64,000 bases of DNA, taken from contig NZ_SAVA01000005.1 in NCBI RefSeq assembly GCF_004022465.1, forward strand, positions 186,001-250,000. The letters are read 5' to 3'. The position numbers were made by a program, and so were the translations under genes. The stretch is from Rhodobacter huangdaonensis. Lineage in GTDB: Bacteria > Pseudomonadota > Alphaproteobacteria > Rhodobacterales > Rhodobacteraceae. A model generated the notes under the pieces. That model was not told the DNA's origin. It searched no databases and saw only the letters and a program-made list of their open reading frames with translations. Positions 10,706 through 19,677 of this stretch are shown piece after piece; within the stretch, counting starts at the first letter, position 1, and every line of letters begins with the position of its first letter.

Positions 10706-11331
10706 GCCGCCCCGAAACCGTCGTCGTCACCGGCACCGATACGGATATCGGCAAGACCGTGTTCAGCGCGGGCCTCACTGCCGCGCTGCAGGCAAGCTAT
10801 TGGAAACCCGTGCAATCCGGGCTTGAAGGACCGACCGACAGCGACACCGTCGCGCGGCTTTCCGGCCGCCCCGTGCTGCCCGAGGCCTATCGGCTGCGCC
10901 TGCCCGCCTCGCCGCATCTGTCGGCCGCGCACGAGGGGATGGAGATCGCCCCCGCCCGCCTGACGCTGCCCGACGTGCCGGGGCCGCTGGTGGTCGAGGG
11001 CGCGGGCGGGCTGATGGTGCCGCTGACCCGCCGCATCCTCTTCCTCGACGTCATCGCCGGCTGGGGCGCGCCGGTGATCCTCGCCGCGCGCACCGCCCTT
11101 GGCACGATCAACCACACGCTTTTGTCGCTTGAGGCGCTGCGGGCGCGGCGCGTGCGGGTCGCGGGCGTGGTGTTTCTGGGCGAGGAGGTCGCCGACACCC
11201 GGTCGGTGATCTGCGAGATCGGCCGCGTCGCGACGCTCGGCCGGTTGCCGCGGCTTGACCCGCTCACGCCGGACACGCTCGCCGCGGCCTTCGCCGGGCT
11301 CGACCTGTCGCCGCTGCGCGAGGCGTGGTGA
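10702..11331 (+). CDS. bioD: ATP-dependent dethiobiotin synthetase
   Basis: 209 residues. Forms the ureido ring of dethiobiotin from 7,8-diaminopelargonate, CO2 and ATP. The P-loop GTDTDIGKT (11-19) follows the N-terminal strand, K35 lies in the YWKPVQSG motif, and VVEGAGGLMVPL is the conserved central loop. It overlaps bioF by ATGA, and its TGA stop shares the A with the bioA ATG. It is slightly shorter than many BioD proteins but complete. Confidence 0.96.
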   Translation: MSRPETVVVTGTDTDIGKTVFSAGLTAALQASYWKPVQSGLEGPTDSDTVARLSGRPVLPEAYRLRLPASPHLSAAHEGMEIAPARLTLPDVPGPLVVEGAGGLMVPLTRRILFLDVIAGWGAPVILAARTALGTINHTLLSLEALRARRVRVAGVVFLGEEVADTRSVICEIGRVATLGRLPRLDPLTPDTLAAAFAGLDLSPLREAW

Positions 11332-12617
11332 TGGACCCGCTGGCGATCGACCGCACCCATCTGTGGCACCCCTACACCTCGATCGCCGCGCCGCAGCCGG
11401 TGCACCGGGTGCGCGCGGCCGAGGGGATCTGGCTCACCCTCGACGACGGCACGCGGATGATCGACGCGATGTCGTCATGGTGGTGCGTGGCGCATGGCCA
11501 TCGCCACCCGCGACTGGTCGCGGCGCTCGAGGCGCAGCTGCACAGCCTGCCGCATGTGATGTTCGGCGGGCTGACGCATGATGCGGCGATCGGGCTGGCG
11601 CGGCGGCTGGTGGCGCTGCTGCCGCCGGGGCTCGACCGGATCTTTTGCTGTGACAGCGGCTCGGTCGCGGTCGAGGTGGCGCTGAAGATGGCGGTGCAGG
11701 CGCAGCGCGCGCGCGGTGCCCGTGGCCGCACCCGCTTTGCCACGGTGCGCGGCGGCTATCACGGCGACACCTGGTCCGCGATGAGCCTGTGCGACCCGGT
11801 CACCGGCATGCACGGCCATTTCGGCGCGGCGCTGGCGGTACAACATTTCGCCCCCGCGCCGCCGGTCGCCTTCGGCGCCGACTGGCCCGAGGACCCGGCC
11901 CGAAACGGGCTTGGCGCGGTGGCGGCGCTCTTCGAGGACAAGGGCGCCGAGATCGCCGGTTTCATCCTCGAACCCGTGATGCAGGGCGCGGGCGGGATGC
12001 GGTTCTACCACCCCGCCTTCCTGCGCGGGCTGCGCGCGCTGTGCGACCGGCACGGGGTGATCCTGATCTTCGACGAGATCGCCACCGGCTTTGGCCGCAC
12101 CGGGCGGATGTTCGCGATGGAACACGCCGGGGTCACGCCCGACATCCTGTGTCTGGGCAAGGCGCTGACCGGCGGCATGATGAGCCTGGCGGTCACCGTC
12201 GCGTCCAGCGCGATCGCGGCCGAGATCTCGGCGGGCGATCCCGGGGTGCTGATGCACGGGCCGACCTTCATGGCGAACCCGCTCGCCTGTGCGGCGGCCT
12301 GCGCAAGCCTCGATCTGCTGGCAGAGACCGACTGGCAGGGCGCCGTCGCCCGGATCGGAGCGCAGCTTGCCCGCGAACTTGCCCCCGCCCGCGACCTGCC
12401 GGGCGTGGCCGATGTCCGCACATTGGGCGCGATCGGGGTGATCGAGATGCGCGCCCCCCTCGACAGCGCGCAGGTGCATGGGTTTTGCCGCGCGGCCGGG
12501 GTCTGGCTGCGCCCCTTCGGGCGGCTCCTCTACACCATGCCGCCCTTCGTCACCGGGCCCGAAGACGTCTCGCGCATCACCGATGCGATGCTTTCCATCG
12601 CGAGGCAGGCGGCATGA
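11331..12617 (+). CDS. bioA: Adenosylmethionine--8-amino-7-oxononanoate aminotransferase
   Basis: 428-residue class-III aminotransferase that uses S-adenosylmethionine as amino donor to make 7,8-diaminopelargonate. The N-terminal LWHPYTS motif and SSWWCVAHGHRHP are BioA-specific; D248 (LIFDEIATGFGRTG) and the PLP lysine K277 (LCLGKALTGG) are in place. The ATG at 11331 shares a base with the bioD stop; a GTG two codons earlier is possible but less likely. It is coupled to bioG by ATGA. Confidence 0.97.
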   Translation: MDPLAIDRTHLWHPYTSIAAPQPVHRVRAAEGIWLTLDDGTRMIDAMSSWWCVAHGHRHPRLVAALEAQLHSLPHVMFGGLTHDAAIGLARRLVALLPPGLDRIFCCDSGSVAVEVALKMAVQAQRARGARGRTRFATVRGGYHGDTWSAMSLCDPVTGMHGHFGAALAVQHFAPAPPVAFGADWPEDPARNGLGAVAALFEDKGAEIAGFILEPVMQGAGGMRFYHPAFLRGLRALCDRHGVILIFDEIATGFGRTGRMFAMEHAGVTPDILCLGKALTGGMMSLAVTVASSAIAAEISAGDPGVLMHGPTFMANPLACAAACASLDLLAETDWQGAVARIGAQLARELAPARDLPGVADVRTLGAIGVIEMRAPLDSAQVHGFCRAAGVWLRPFGRLLYTMPPFVTGPEDVSRITDAMLSIARQAA

Positions 12618-13228
12618 GGGCGGAATGGCTGAGCCGTGCGGGCCGGGGCGAGTTGCTGCTCGTCCTTGGCGGATGGGCAGTCGGGGCCGAGCCCTTCCGG
12701 CACCTCGAGACCGCGGCCGACGTGCTGGTGCTGAGCGACTATCGCGCCCTCGACTGGCACGACGCGGTGACGGCGGGCTATGACCGCGTCACCCTTGTCG
12801 CCTATTCCTTCGGCGTCGCAGCGGCGGGCGCAGTGCTCGCGCAACTGACCCGCCCGCCCGTGCACCTCCACGCCTTTTGCGGCTCGCCCTTCCCCTGCGA
12901 CGCGCGCCGCGGCATCGCGCCCGGGGTGCTGCGCGCCACGGCCGAGGGGCTGTCGGAGGCAAGCCTTGCCCGCTTTGCCCGCCGCGCCGGCGCGCCCGTG
13001 CCCGCCCCCGACATCGCCGCGCTGCGCGACGAGCTTTGCGCCGTCGCCGCCCGCCCGCCCGCGCCGGTGCCCGCCTTCGACCGGATCACCCTTGCCCGTC
13101 GCGACCGGATCTTCGCCCCCGCGGCGCTGACGCTTGCCTGGGCCGATCAGGCCTCGCGGCTGCGCTGGACCGAGACCGGCCATAACCCCTTCGCCGGCTG
13201 GCAAAGCTGGACGGAGGCGCAGGCATGA
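12614..13228 (+). CDS. bioG: Pimeloyl-ACP methyl ester esterase, BioG type
   Basis: 204-residue small alpha/beta hydrolase. In the BioC-BioH route the methyl ester of pimeloyl-ACP is hydrolysed at the end of pimelate assembly; BioG is one of several non-homologous-looking replacements for BioH. The nucleophile is probably S65 in LVAYSFGVAAAG. The sequence around HAFCGSPFPCDARRGIAP and the C-terminal TGHNPF, with a candidate catalytic histidine, match DUF452/BioG proteins. Its place directly before bioC, joined by ATGA on both sides, strongly supports the role. Confidence 0.9.
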   Translation: MRAEWLSRAGRGELLLVLGGWAVGAEPFRHLETAADVLVLSDYRALDWHDAVTAGYDRVTLVAYSFGVAAAGAVLAQLTRPPVHLHAFCGSPFPCDARRGIAPGVLRATAEGLSEASLARFARRAGAPVPAPDIAALRDELCAVAARPPAPVPAFDRITLARRDRIFAPAALTLAWADQASRLRWTETGHNPFAGWQSWTEAQA

Positions 13229-13968
13229 GCCGGCTCCCCCCGCGCGTCGCGCACAGCTTCGCCCGCGGCGCAGGCAGCTATCACGATGCGGCCGTGGCGC
13301 AGCGCGAGATCGCCGCAAGGCTGTTTGCCAGGCTGTGCGCCGCGGCGGGGCCGAAGCGGTTCGCCCGCGTGCTCGAGGCCGGCTGCGGCAGCGGGCATCT
13401 GAGCCGCCACCTTGCCACGTTCGCCCCCGACGTGCTCTGGCTCAACGACCTGAGCACGCCGCCGCCCGCCCTGCCCCGCGCCGTGGCACTGCCCGGCGAC
13501 ATCGCGCGGATCGCGCTGCCCGCCAAGCTCGACCTCGTCGCCTCCTCCTCGATGATCCAATGGCTCGAGGACCCGGGCGCGGGCATCGCACGGCTGGCCG
13601 GCAGGGTCGCACCGGGCGGGTTTCTGGCGCTCTCGGGCTTCGGTCCCGGCCATTTCCCCGAGCTGCGCGCGCTTGGCAGCTGCGCCGGCGCGCCGTCGTG
13701 TCTGAGCGGTGCCGGGCTGGCGGCGCTTCTGCCGGCGGGCTGGCAGGTCGCGGGGGTGGGAGACTGGCCGATCACACTGCGGTTCGAGAGCGCGCTTGCG
13801 GTGTTGCAGCATCTGCGTGCGACCGGGGTGAATGCGCGGGCGGGGCAGATCCGCTCGCGCGGCGCGTTGCAGCGGTTCCTGCACGCCTACGAGGCGCGCT
13901 TTGCCACACCCGAAGGCGTGCCGCTGACCTATGCCGCAAGCTGGCTGGTCGCGCGCCGCGCGTCTTAG
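13225..13968 (+). CDS. bioC: Malonyl-ACP O-methyltransferase
   Basis: 247 residues. Methylates malonyl-ACP so that fatty acid synthesis can build the pimeloyl chain. It has the BioC N-terminal signature SFARGAGSYHDAAVAQ, the SAM-binding LEAGCGSGHLS and the substrate-region SSSMIQWLEDP. It is the last gene of the bio operon. Its TAG stop overlaps the TAA stop of the convergent bioR by two bases, so no terminator fits between them. Confidence 0.95.
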   Translation: MSRLPPRVAHSFARGAGSYHDAAVAQREIAARLFARLCAAAGPKRFARVLEAGCGSGHLSRHLATFAPDVLWLNDLSTPPPALPRAVALPGDIARIALPAKLDLVASSSMIQWLEDPGAGIARLAGRVAPGGFLALSGFGPGHFPELRALGSCAGAPSCLSGAGLAALLPAGWQVAGVGDWPITLRFESALAVLQHLRATGVNARAGQIRSRGALQRFLHAYEARFATPEGVPLTYAASWLVARRAS

Positions 13969-14573
13969 CTCATCCGCGACAGGTGACGTTCCAGCACCGC
14001 GCCCGCGGCCTTCGGGTCGCGCCGCCGGATCGCCGCCATGATCGCGTGATGATCGGGGTCGATGCGCGGCCGCCAGCGTTCCTTGTAATGCACCAGCTGA
14101 TAGCGCGCGGCGAGCAGTTGCAGGTTCGCCACCTCCTCCTGCAGCCGCGGCATGCCGCAGCCGGCATAGGTGGCGCTGTGGAAGGCGCGGTTCGCCTCTT
14201 CCCAGTCGAAGATGTTCTGCGCCGCATCGCAGACACGTCGCGCGGCCTCGGCCTCGGCGATCTGCACCGGGCTCAGATGCGGCACCGAATGACGCAGCGC
14301 GAGCGGTTCGAGCACGCCGCGCATCGCCCGCAGCTCGCGCTGCGCGGCCGGGTCGAGCGGCGCGACGCGCACGCCGCGATTGGGTTCGCTGACCGCCAGC
14401 CCCTTGCCGACGAGGCGCAGGAAGGCCTCGCGCACCGGCACATGGCTGGTGCCGAATTCCTCGGCGATATGGTCCTGACGCAGCCGCTCGCCGGCGATCA
14501 GCTCGCCACGGATGATGCGGAAGATCAGCTCCTCGGCGATGCGGCCGGAAGTCGGCTGGCGTGTCTCGGTCAT
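13965..14573 (-). CDS. bioR: GntR-family biotin regulator
   Basis: 202 residues with an N-terminal winged helix (about 8-75; HIAEEFGTSHVPVREAFLRL is the recognition region) and an all-helical C-terminal FCD-type domain with candidate metal-binding histidines. BioR proteins of alphaproteobacteria are GntR-family repressors usually encoded beside bio genes and binding TTATMKATAA. The adjacency to bioBFDAGC and the two matching boxes upstream of bioB support the name. I found no BioR-like box in front of bioR itself, so autoregulation is not indicated. The stop codon overlaps that of bioC. Confidence 0.85.
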   Translation of the reverse strand: MTETRQPTSGRIAEELIFRIIRGELIAGERLRQDHIAEEFGTSHVPVREAFLRLVGKGLAVSEPNRGVRVAPLDPAAQRELRAMRGVLEPLALRHSVPHLSPVQIAEAEAARRVCDAAQNIFDWEEANRAFHSATYAGCGMPRLQEEVANLQLLAARYQLVHYKERWRPRIDPDHHAIMAAIRRRDPKAAGAVLERHLSRMS

Positions 14574-14651
14574 CGGCGGCCCCGGCGCTGTGCCCCGCCC
14601 GCGGCGGGGGTCAGGGGCATTTAGACCGGCGCAGGCGCCGATGCCAACCGC

Positions 14652-15602
14652 CTACCAGCGGGCAAGCCCCGCGCCGTGCAGCGCCGCCTCGGCCAGAAGC
14701 GCGCAGAAATGCAGGAAGAGATAGGAGAGCGACAGCCGGAACAGCCGCTTCTCGGCCGCCTGGCCATCGGCCTCGGCGGCGGCCTCGGGGCGGCGGAAGA
14801 CCCGCCAGGCGCCGGCGAGGAAGCGCAGGTTCAGCCCCGCCGCCACGGTCAGATAGACCGGCCCGCCGATCGCCGTCAGCCCGAGCGCGAGCGAGGCCGG
14901 GATCAGCAGCAGGGTATAGCCGAGGATGTGATTGCGCGTGACGCGCCGGCCATGCGTCTCGGTCAGCATCGGGATGCCGGCGCGGCCGTAGTCCGACTTG
15001 ACGAAGAGCGCGAGCGCCCAGAAATGCGGCGGCGTCCACATGAAGATCAGCGCGAACATCAAAAGGCTCTCGAGCGAGACGCCGCCCGTCGCCACCGCCC
15101 AGCCGATCATCGGCGGAAAGGCCCCGGCGGCACCGCCGATCACGATGTTCTGCGGCGTCGAGCGCTTCAGCCAGATCGAATAGATCACCACGTAGAAGAA
15201 GATGGTGAAGGCCAGCAGCGCCGCGGCGATGCCATTCGCCACCACCGCGAGCAGCCCGACCGACAGCACCGACAGCGCCAGCCCGATCGCCAGCGCCTCG
15301 CCCGCGGCCACCCGGCCCGCCGGGATCGGCCGGCCGGCGGTGCGCTTCATCTTGGCGTCGATGTCGGCATCCCACCACATGTTCAGCGCGCCCGAGGCGC
15401 CGCCGCCCACCGCAATGCAGGCAATCGCCATTGCGGCGCGCAGCGGGTCGAGGTGGCCCGGCGCGACCAGCATGCCGACGAGCGCGGTGAAGACGACAAG
15501 CGACATCACCCGCGGCTTCAGCAGCACGATGTAATCGCCCGCGCGGGCCGGGCCCGGCGGCCCCTCGGCGCGGGTCGGATCGGCGATCTGCTGCGTCCTC
15601 AT
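14652..15602 (-). CDS. ctaB: Protoheme IX farnesyltransferase (heme O synthase)
   Basis: 316-residue UbiA-family membrane enzyme with about nine transmembrane segments, transferring a farnesyl group to heme b to make heme O. The diagnostic NMWWDADIDAKMKRTAGRPIP, the first Asp-rich loop, is present, with DYGRAGIPMLTETHG in the second conserved loop. The start at 15602 (MRTQQIADP) follows AGGGG; the frame is open further upstream without support. It is divergent from cyoABCD, whose oxidase needs the heme O product. Confidence 0.95.
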   Translation of the reverse strand: MRTQQIADPTRAEGPPGPARAGDYIVLLKPRVMSLVVFTALVGMLVAPGHLDPLRAAMAIACIAVGGGASGALNMWWDADIDAKMKRTAGRPIPAGRVAAGEALAIGLALSVLSVGLLAVVANGIAAALLAFTIFFYVVIYSIWLKRSTPQNIVIGGAAGAFPPMIGWAVATGGVSLESLLMFALIFMWTPPHFWALALFVKSDYGRAGIPMLTETHGRRVTRNHILGYTLLLIPASLALGLTAIGGPVYLTVAAGLNLRFLAGAWRVFRRPEAAAEADGQAAEKRLFRLSLSYLFLHFCALLAEAALHGAGLARW

Positions 15603-15984
15603 GTCCACTTGCCCCTGCTGGTCCCGCAACGGACGGGAGTCGGGGCTTGATATGACACGGCGCCGCATCGGGGCAAGGCGCAGGGGCATCGGCGGGGCTT
15701 TGCTCACGCAAGCGTGCGCAGTTGCGCCAACCGACTCGGAGCAGCCGGGTTTTGCGCCCTGGACGCACAAAACCCGGGCAACACCCGGTTTCCGTCGCGC
15801 GCGGCGGATCACGCCGTGTCACGAATGCGCGAGAATTTTTCTCAAAATTGGGCTTTCAAGACCGTGCGACAGAATGTCGCGGCGCATAATGTCGCATCGC
15901 ATCCTAGCCCGATAGCGCAAACGCGCCCGGCCTGCCCGCCTCCCCGGCCCGCAGCCGCGCCCGGACAAGCTCAAGAGGCAAGAC
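15603..15984. other. Divergent regulatory region between ctaB and cyoA
   Basis: 382 bases without a convincing gene. The ctaB side is GC-rich; the centre (15780-15900) is richer in A/T and holds the RegA/PrrA-like site described separately. The cyoA ribosome site AAGAGG lies at 15973-15978. I could not place -35/-10 elements with confidence. Confidence 0.5.
15866..15880. promoter_or_regulatory. Possible RegA/PrrA binding site upstream of cyoA
   Basis: GCGACA-gaa-TGTCGC is a perfect six-base inverted repeat. Read as GCGAC-N5-GTCGC it fits the redox response regulator consensus (GCGNC-N5-GNCGC) known from Rhodobacter. A further TGTCGC half-site follows at 15890-15895. RegA/PrrA controls respiratory oxidases in this group, which suits the location about 105 bases before cyoA. 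Binding is inference. Confidence 0.5.
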
Positions 15985-17058
15985 TTGCTCAGATCACCGA
16001 AACTCCTGCTGGCGACGGCTGGCGCATTCGCGCTTTCCGGCTGCCAGTTCGACGTTCTGTCGCCCCAGGGCTGGGTCGCAGGACAAGAGCGCAACCTGCT
16101 GGTCATCGCGACCCTGCTGATGCTGATCGTGATCGTGCCGGTGCTGTTCATGGCGGTCTACTTCCCGCTGCGATACCGCGCCGACCGTCCCGACAGCACC
16201 GATTACGACCCCGAGTTCACCCATTCGAACACGCTCGAGGTGGTGGTCTGGGGCGTGCCGATCCTGATCATCCTCGCGCTTGGCGCGGTGACCTGGATCT
16301 ACACCCACCGGCTCGACCCCTATCGCGACCTGAGCGCGCTGAACGCCGGCACCCCGGTCGAGGTCGAGGCCGTCTCGCTCGACTGGAAATGGCTGTTCAT
16401 CTATCCCGAGCTCGGCGTCGCCTCGGTGAACGAGCTGGCCATTCCCGCCGGCCGGCCGGTCAACTTCCGGCTCAGCTCCTCGACGGTGATGAACACGCTC
16501 TCGATCCCCGCGCTTGGCGGCATGGTCTATGCCATGGCCGGGATGGAGACCCAGCTGCACCTGATCGCCGACGCTCCCGGCACCTTCGCCGGCCGCTCGG
16601 CGCATTACTCGGGTCCGGGCTTCTCGCAGATGACCTTCGACACCCGCGCGATGAGCGAGGACGATTTCAACGCCTGGGTGGCGGCGGCGAAGGCCAGCCC
16701 CGAGGCGCTGACCCGCGACACCTATCTGGCACTCGAGCGGCCGACCATCGGCGAGCCGGTGCGGCATTACGGTTCGGTCGAGGACGGGCTTTTCGCCCGC
16801 ATCGTCGGGCTTTGCGTCGAGGCCGGCAAGGTCTGCGTCGGCGACATGATGATGCAGGACAAGATGGGCGGCGGCGGGCTGAACGGCATCGCGAACGCGC
16901 CCGCCTACAGCTATGACCGCGCCCGCGCGATCGACGGTTTCGGCAATCCGCTCGACCTGCCCGCGCCCGAGCCGAAGGCCTTCCACGAGGCCTTCCTGAC
17001 CAACCCCGACCTGATCTGCGGCACCGGCCGCACGGAGGCTGCGATCCATGTCAACTGA
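15985..17058 (+). CDS. cyoA: Ubiquinol oxidase subunit II
   Basis: 357-residue lipoprotein subunit of the cytochrome bo-type quinol oxidase. A lipobox (FALSGC) gives an acylated Cys at residue 20, followed by the CyoA motif FDVLSPQG, two transmembrane helices (about 40-62 and 87-105) and a cupredoxin-like periplasmic domain. The cysteine-containing CuA ligand motif of cytochrome c oxidases is absent, as expected for a quinol oxidase. The start is TTG at 15985, six bases after AAGAGG; no ATG with a ribosome site is available nearby. It overlaps cyoB by 11 bases. Confidence 0.95.
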   Translation: MLRSPKLLLATAGAFALSGCQFDVLSPQGWVAGQERNLLVIATLLMLIVIVPVLFMAVYFPLRYRADRPDSTDYDPEFTHSNTLEVVVWGVPILIILALGAVTWIYTHRLDPYRDLSALNAGTPVEVEAVSLDWKWLFIYPELGVASVNELAIPAGRPVNFRLSSSTVMNTLSIPALGGMVYAMAGMETQLHLIADAPGTFAGRSAHYSGPGFSQMTFDTRAMSEDDFNAWVAAAKASPEALTRDTYLALERPTIGEPVRHYGSVEDGLFARIVGLCVEAGKVCVGDMMMQDKMGGGGLNGIANAPAYSYDRARAIDGFGNPLDLPAPEPKAFHEAFLTNPDLICGTGRTEAAIHVN

Positions 17059-19042
17059 AGTTGCAAACGCCGGCGAGGTGATCTCCCCGATCTTCGGGCG
17101 CCTGACCCTCGACTGGATCCCCTATCACGAACCGATCCTGATCGGCACCTTCGCGGGCGTCGCGCTTGGCGGCATCGCCGTTCTGGCGCTGATGACCTAT
17201 TTCCGGCTGTGGATGCCGCTGTGGCGCGACTGGGTCACCTCGGTCGACCACAAGAAGATCGGCATCATGTACATGGTGCTCGGCTTCATCATGATGGTGC
17301 GCGGCTTTGCCGATGCGCTGATGATGCGCGCGCAGCAGGCGATGGCCGCGGGCGGCGCGGCGGGCTATCTGCCGCCGCACCACTTCGACCAGGTCTTCAC
17401 CGCGCATGGCGTGATCATGATCTTCTTCGTCGCCATGGCCTTCGTGACCGGGGTGATGAACTATGTCATGCCGGCGCAGATCGGTGCGCGCGACGTGGCC
17501 TTCCCGTTCCTGAACAACTTCTCGTTCTGGATGACGGTGGCGGGCGCGCTCCTCGTGAACATCTCGCTTTTCATCGGCGAGTTCGGGCGCGTCGGCTGGC
17601 TGGCCTTCCCGCCGCTCTCGGGCTCGGCCTATTCGACCGGGCCGGGCATGGACTACTATCTGTGGTCGCTGCAGATCGCCGGCATCGGCACGACGCTCTC
17701 CGGCATCAACCTGATCGCCACCATCCTGAAGATGCGCGCGCCGGGGATGAAGCTGATGGACATGTCGGTCTTCACCTGGACGACGCTGTGCACCAACGTG
17801 CTGATCGTCGCGGCCTTCCCGGTGCTGACCGCCTCGCTCGCGCTGCTGACCCTCGACCGCTATCTCGGCATGCATTTCTTCACCAATGACTTTGGTGGCA
17901 ATGCGATGATGTACATCAACCTGATCTGGATCTGGGGCCACCCGGAAGTCTACATCCTGATCATCCCCTGCTTCGGCATCTTCTCGGAAATCGTCGCCAC
18001 CTTCTCGGGCAAGCCGCTGTTCGGCTACAAGGCGATGGTCTGGGCCACCGCCTGCATCACGGTGCTGAGCTTCGTCGTCTGGCTGCACCACTTCTTCACC
18101 ATGGGCTCGGGCGCGAACGTCAACACCTTCTTCGGCATCACCACGATGATCATCTCGGTGCCGACGGGGGTGAAGATCTTCAACTGGCTGTTCACCATGT
18201 ACAAGGGCCAGGTCCGGCTTGAAGTGCCGATGCTGTGGACGATCGGCTTCCTCGTGACCTTCACCATCGGCGGCATGACCGGCGTTCTGCTGGCGGTTCC
18301 GCCGGTCGACTTCCAGCTCCACAACACGCTGTTCCTGATCGCCCACTTCCACAACGTGATCATCGGCGGCGTGGTCTTCGCGGTCTATGCCGCGGTCAGC
18401 TACTGGTGGCCCAAGGCCTTCGGCTTCAAGCTCGACGACCGGCTCGGCAAGGCAACCTTCTGGTTCTGGTTCATCGGCTTCTGGTTCGCCTTCATGCCGC
18501 TTTATGCGCTTGGCCTGATGGGCGTCACGCGGCGGATGAACTCCTATGCCGATGCCGCCTGGCAGCCCTATTTCATCGTCGCGGCCTTCGGCGCGCTGCT
18601 GATCCTGTGCGGCATCATCTGCACCTTCGCGAACTTCGGCTACTCGATCCTGAACCGCAAGAAGCTCGCCTGCGGGCCCGACCCGTGGAACGGCCGCACC
18701 CTTGAATGGGCGATGCAGTCGCCGCCCGCGCCCTACAATTTCCCGCAGGAAATCCATGTGCGCGGCCGTGACGAGTTCTGGCGGATGAAGCAGGAAGGCT
18801 TCACCTGGGCGCAAAGCTATGCGCCGATCCACATGCCGAAGAACACCGCGACCGGCGTTCTGCTGGCGGCCTTCGCCCTCGTCCTCGGCTTCGCGATGGT
18901 GTGGTACATCTGGTGGCTGGCCGGCCTTGCCTTCCTCGCGATGCTCGCCATCGGCATCGGTCACACCTTCAACTACAACCGCGACTACTTCATCCCGGCG
19001 ACCACCGTTGCCGCGACCGAAGCGAAAGGAGCGACGGCATGA
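17048..19042 (+). CDS. cyoB: Ubiquinol oxidase subunit I
   Basis: 664 residues, the heme-copper catalytic subunit that oxidises ubiquinol, reduces O2 and pumps protons. Ligands are visible at positions offset by 14 from E. coli CyoB: heme b H120 (FTAHG) and H435; CuB H298 with the cross-linked Y302 and E300 (WGHPEVY), H347/H348 (HHFFTMGSG); heme o H433 (IAHFHNV). The WGHPEVY motif also marks a type A (proton-pumping) oxidase. It is coupled to cyoC by ATGA. Confidence 0.97.
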   Translation: MSTEVANAGEVISPIFGRLTLDWIPYHEPILIGTFAGVALGGIAVLALMTYFRLWMPLWRDWVTSVDHKKIGIMYMVLGFIMMVRGFADALMMRAQQAMAAGGAAGYLPPHHFDQVFTAHGVIMIFFVAMAFVTGVMNYVMPAQIGARDVAFPFLNNFSFWMTVAGALLVNISLFIGEFGRVGWLAFPPLSGSAYSTGPGMDYYLWSLQIAGIGTTLSGINLIATILKMRAPGMKLMDMSVFTWTTLCTNVLIVAAFPVLTASLALLTLDRYLGMHFFTNDFGGNAMMYINLIWIWGHPEVYILIIPCFGIFSEIVATFSGKPLFGYKAMVWATACITVLSFVVWLHHFFTMGSGANVNTFFGITTMIISVPTGVKIFNWLFTMYKGQVRLEVPMLWTIGFLVTFTIGGMTGVLLAVPPVDFQLHNTLFLIAHFHNVIIGGVVFAVYAAVSYWWPKAFGFKLDDRLGKATFWFWFIGFWFAFMPLYALGLMGVTRRMNSYADAAWQPYFIVAAFGALLILCGIICTFANFGYSILNRKKLACGPDPWNGRTLEWAMQSPPAPYNFPQEIHVRGRDEFWRMKQEGFTWAQSYAPIHMPKNTATGVLLAAFALVLGFAMVWYIWWLAGLAFLAMLAIGIGHTFNYNRDYFIPATTVAATEAKGATA

Positions 19043-19677
19043 CCCCGTTCGACGCCACCCGGGTCGGGGCGATCCCCGGCCTCGCCGCCGCGCAGGCCCA
19101 TGACCATGACCACGGCGCCGGCCATTCCAGCCCGACCGCGATCGGGTTCTGGATCTACCTGATGAGCGACTGCATCATCTTCGGTTGCCTGTTCGCGACC
19201 TATGCGGTGCTCGGCGGCAACTATGCCGGCGGCCCCGGCCCGAAGGACCTGTTCGAGCCCGGCTTCGTCGCGGTGGAAACCGCGCTGCTGCTGATCTCCT
19301 CGGTCACCTTCGGCCTCGCGATGCTGAAGGCCGAGGCGGGCGCCCGCGGCGCCACCATGGCCTGGCTGGTGGTCACCGCGCTCTTCGGTGCGGGTTTCAT
19401 CGGCATGGAAGTCTACGAGTTCCGCCACCTCGTGCATATCGGCGCGGGGCCGGACCGCTCGGCCTTCCTGTCGGCCTTCTTCGCGCTTGTCGGCACCCAT
19501 GGGCTGCACGTCACCGCGGGCCTGATCTGGCTGGTCACCCTGCTCGTGCAAGTGGGCCAGCGCGGTCTGGTGCCGGCGAACATGCAGCGGCTCTCGACGC
19601 TCAGCATGTTCTGGCACTTCCTCGACCTCGTCTGGATCGGGGTCTTCTCCTTCGTCTATCTGGTGAGGCTGATCTGA
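19039..19677 (+). CDS. cyoC: Ubiquinol oxidase subunit III
   Basis: 212 residues with five transmembrane helices, the usual CyoC count. A histidine-rich N-terminal tail (HDHDHGAGH, residues 19-27) precedes FWIYLMSDCIIFGCLFATY, the family signature. THGLHVTAGL and MFWHFLDLVWI near the C-terminus are conserved in heme-copper subunit III. It starts within the cyoB stop (ATGA), and its stop overlaps the cyoD ATG by one base (TGATG). Confidence 0.94.
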   Translation: MTPFDATRVGAIPGLAAAQAHDHDHGAGHSSPTAIGFWIYLMSDCIIFGCLFATYAVLGGNYAGGPGPKDLFEPGFVAVETALLLISSVTFGLAMLKAEAGARGATMAWLVVTALFGAGFIGMEVYEFRHLVHIGAGPDRSAFLSAFFALVGTHGLHVTAGLIWLVTLLVQVGQRGLVPANMQRLSTLSMFWHFLDLVWIGVFSFVYLVRLI

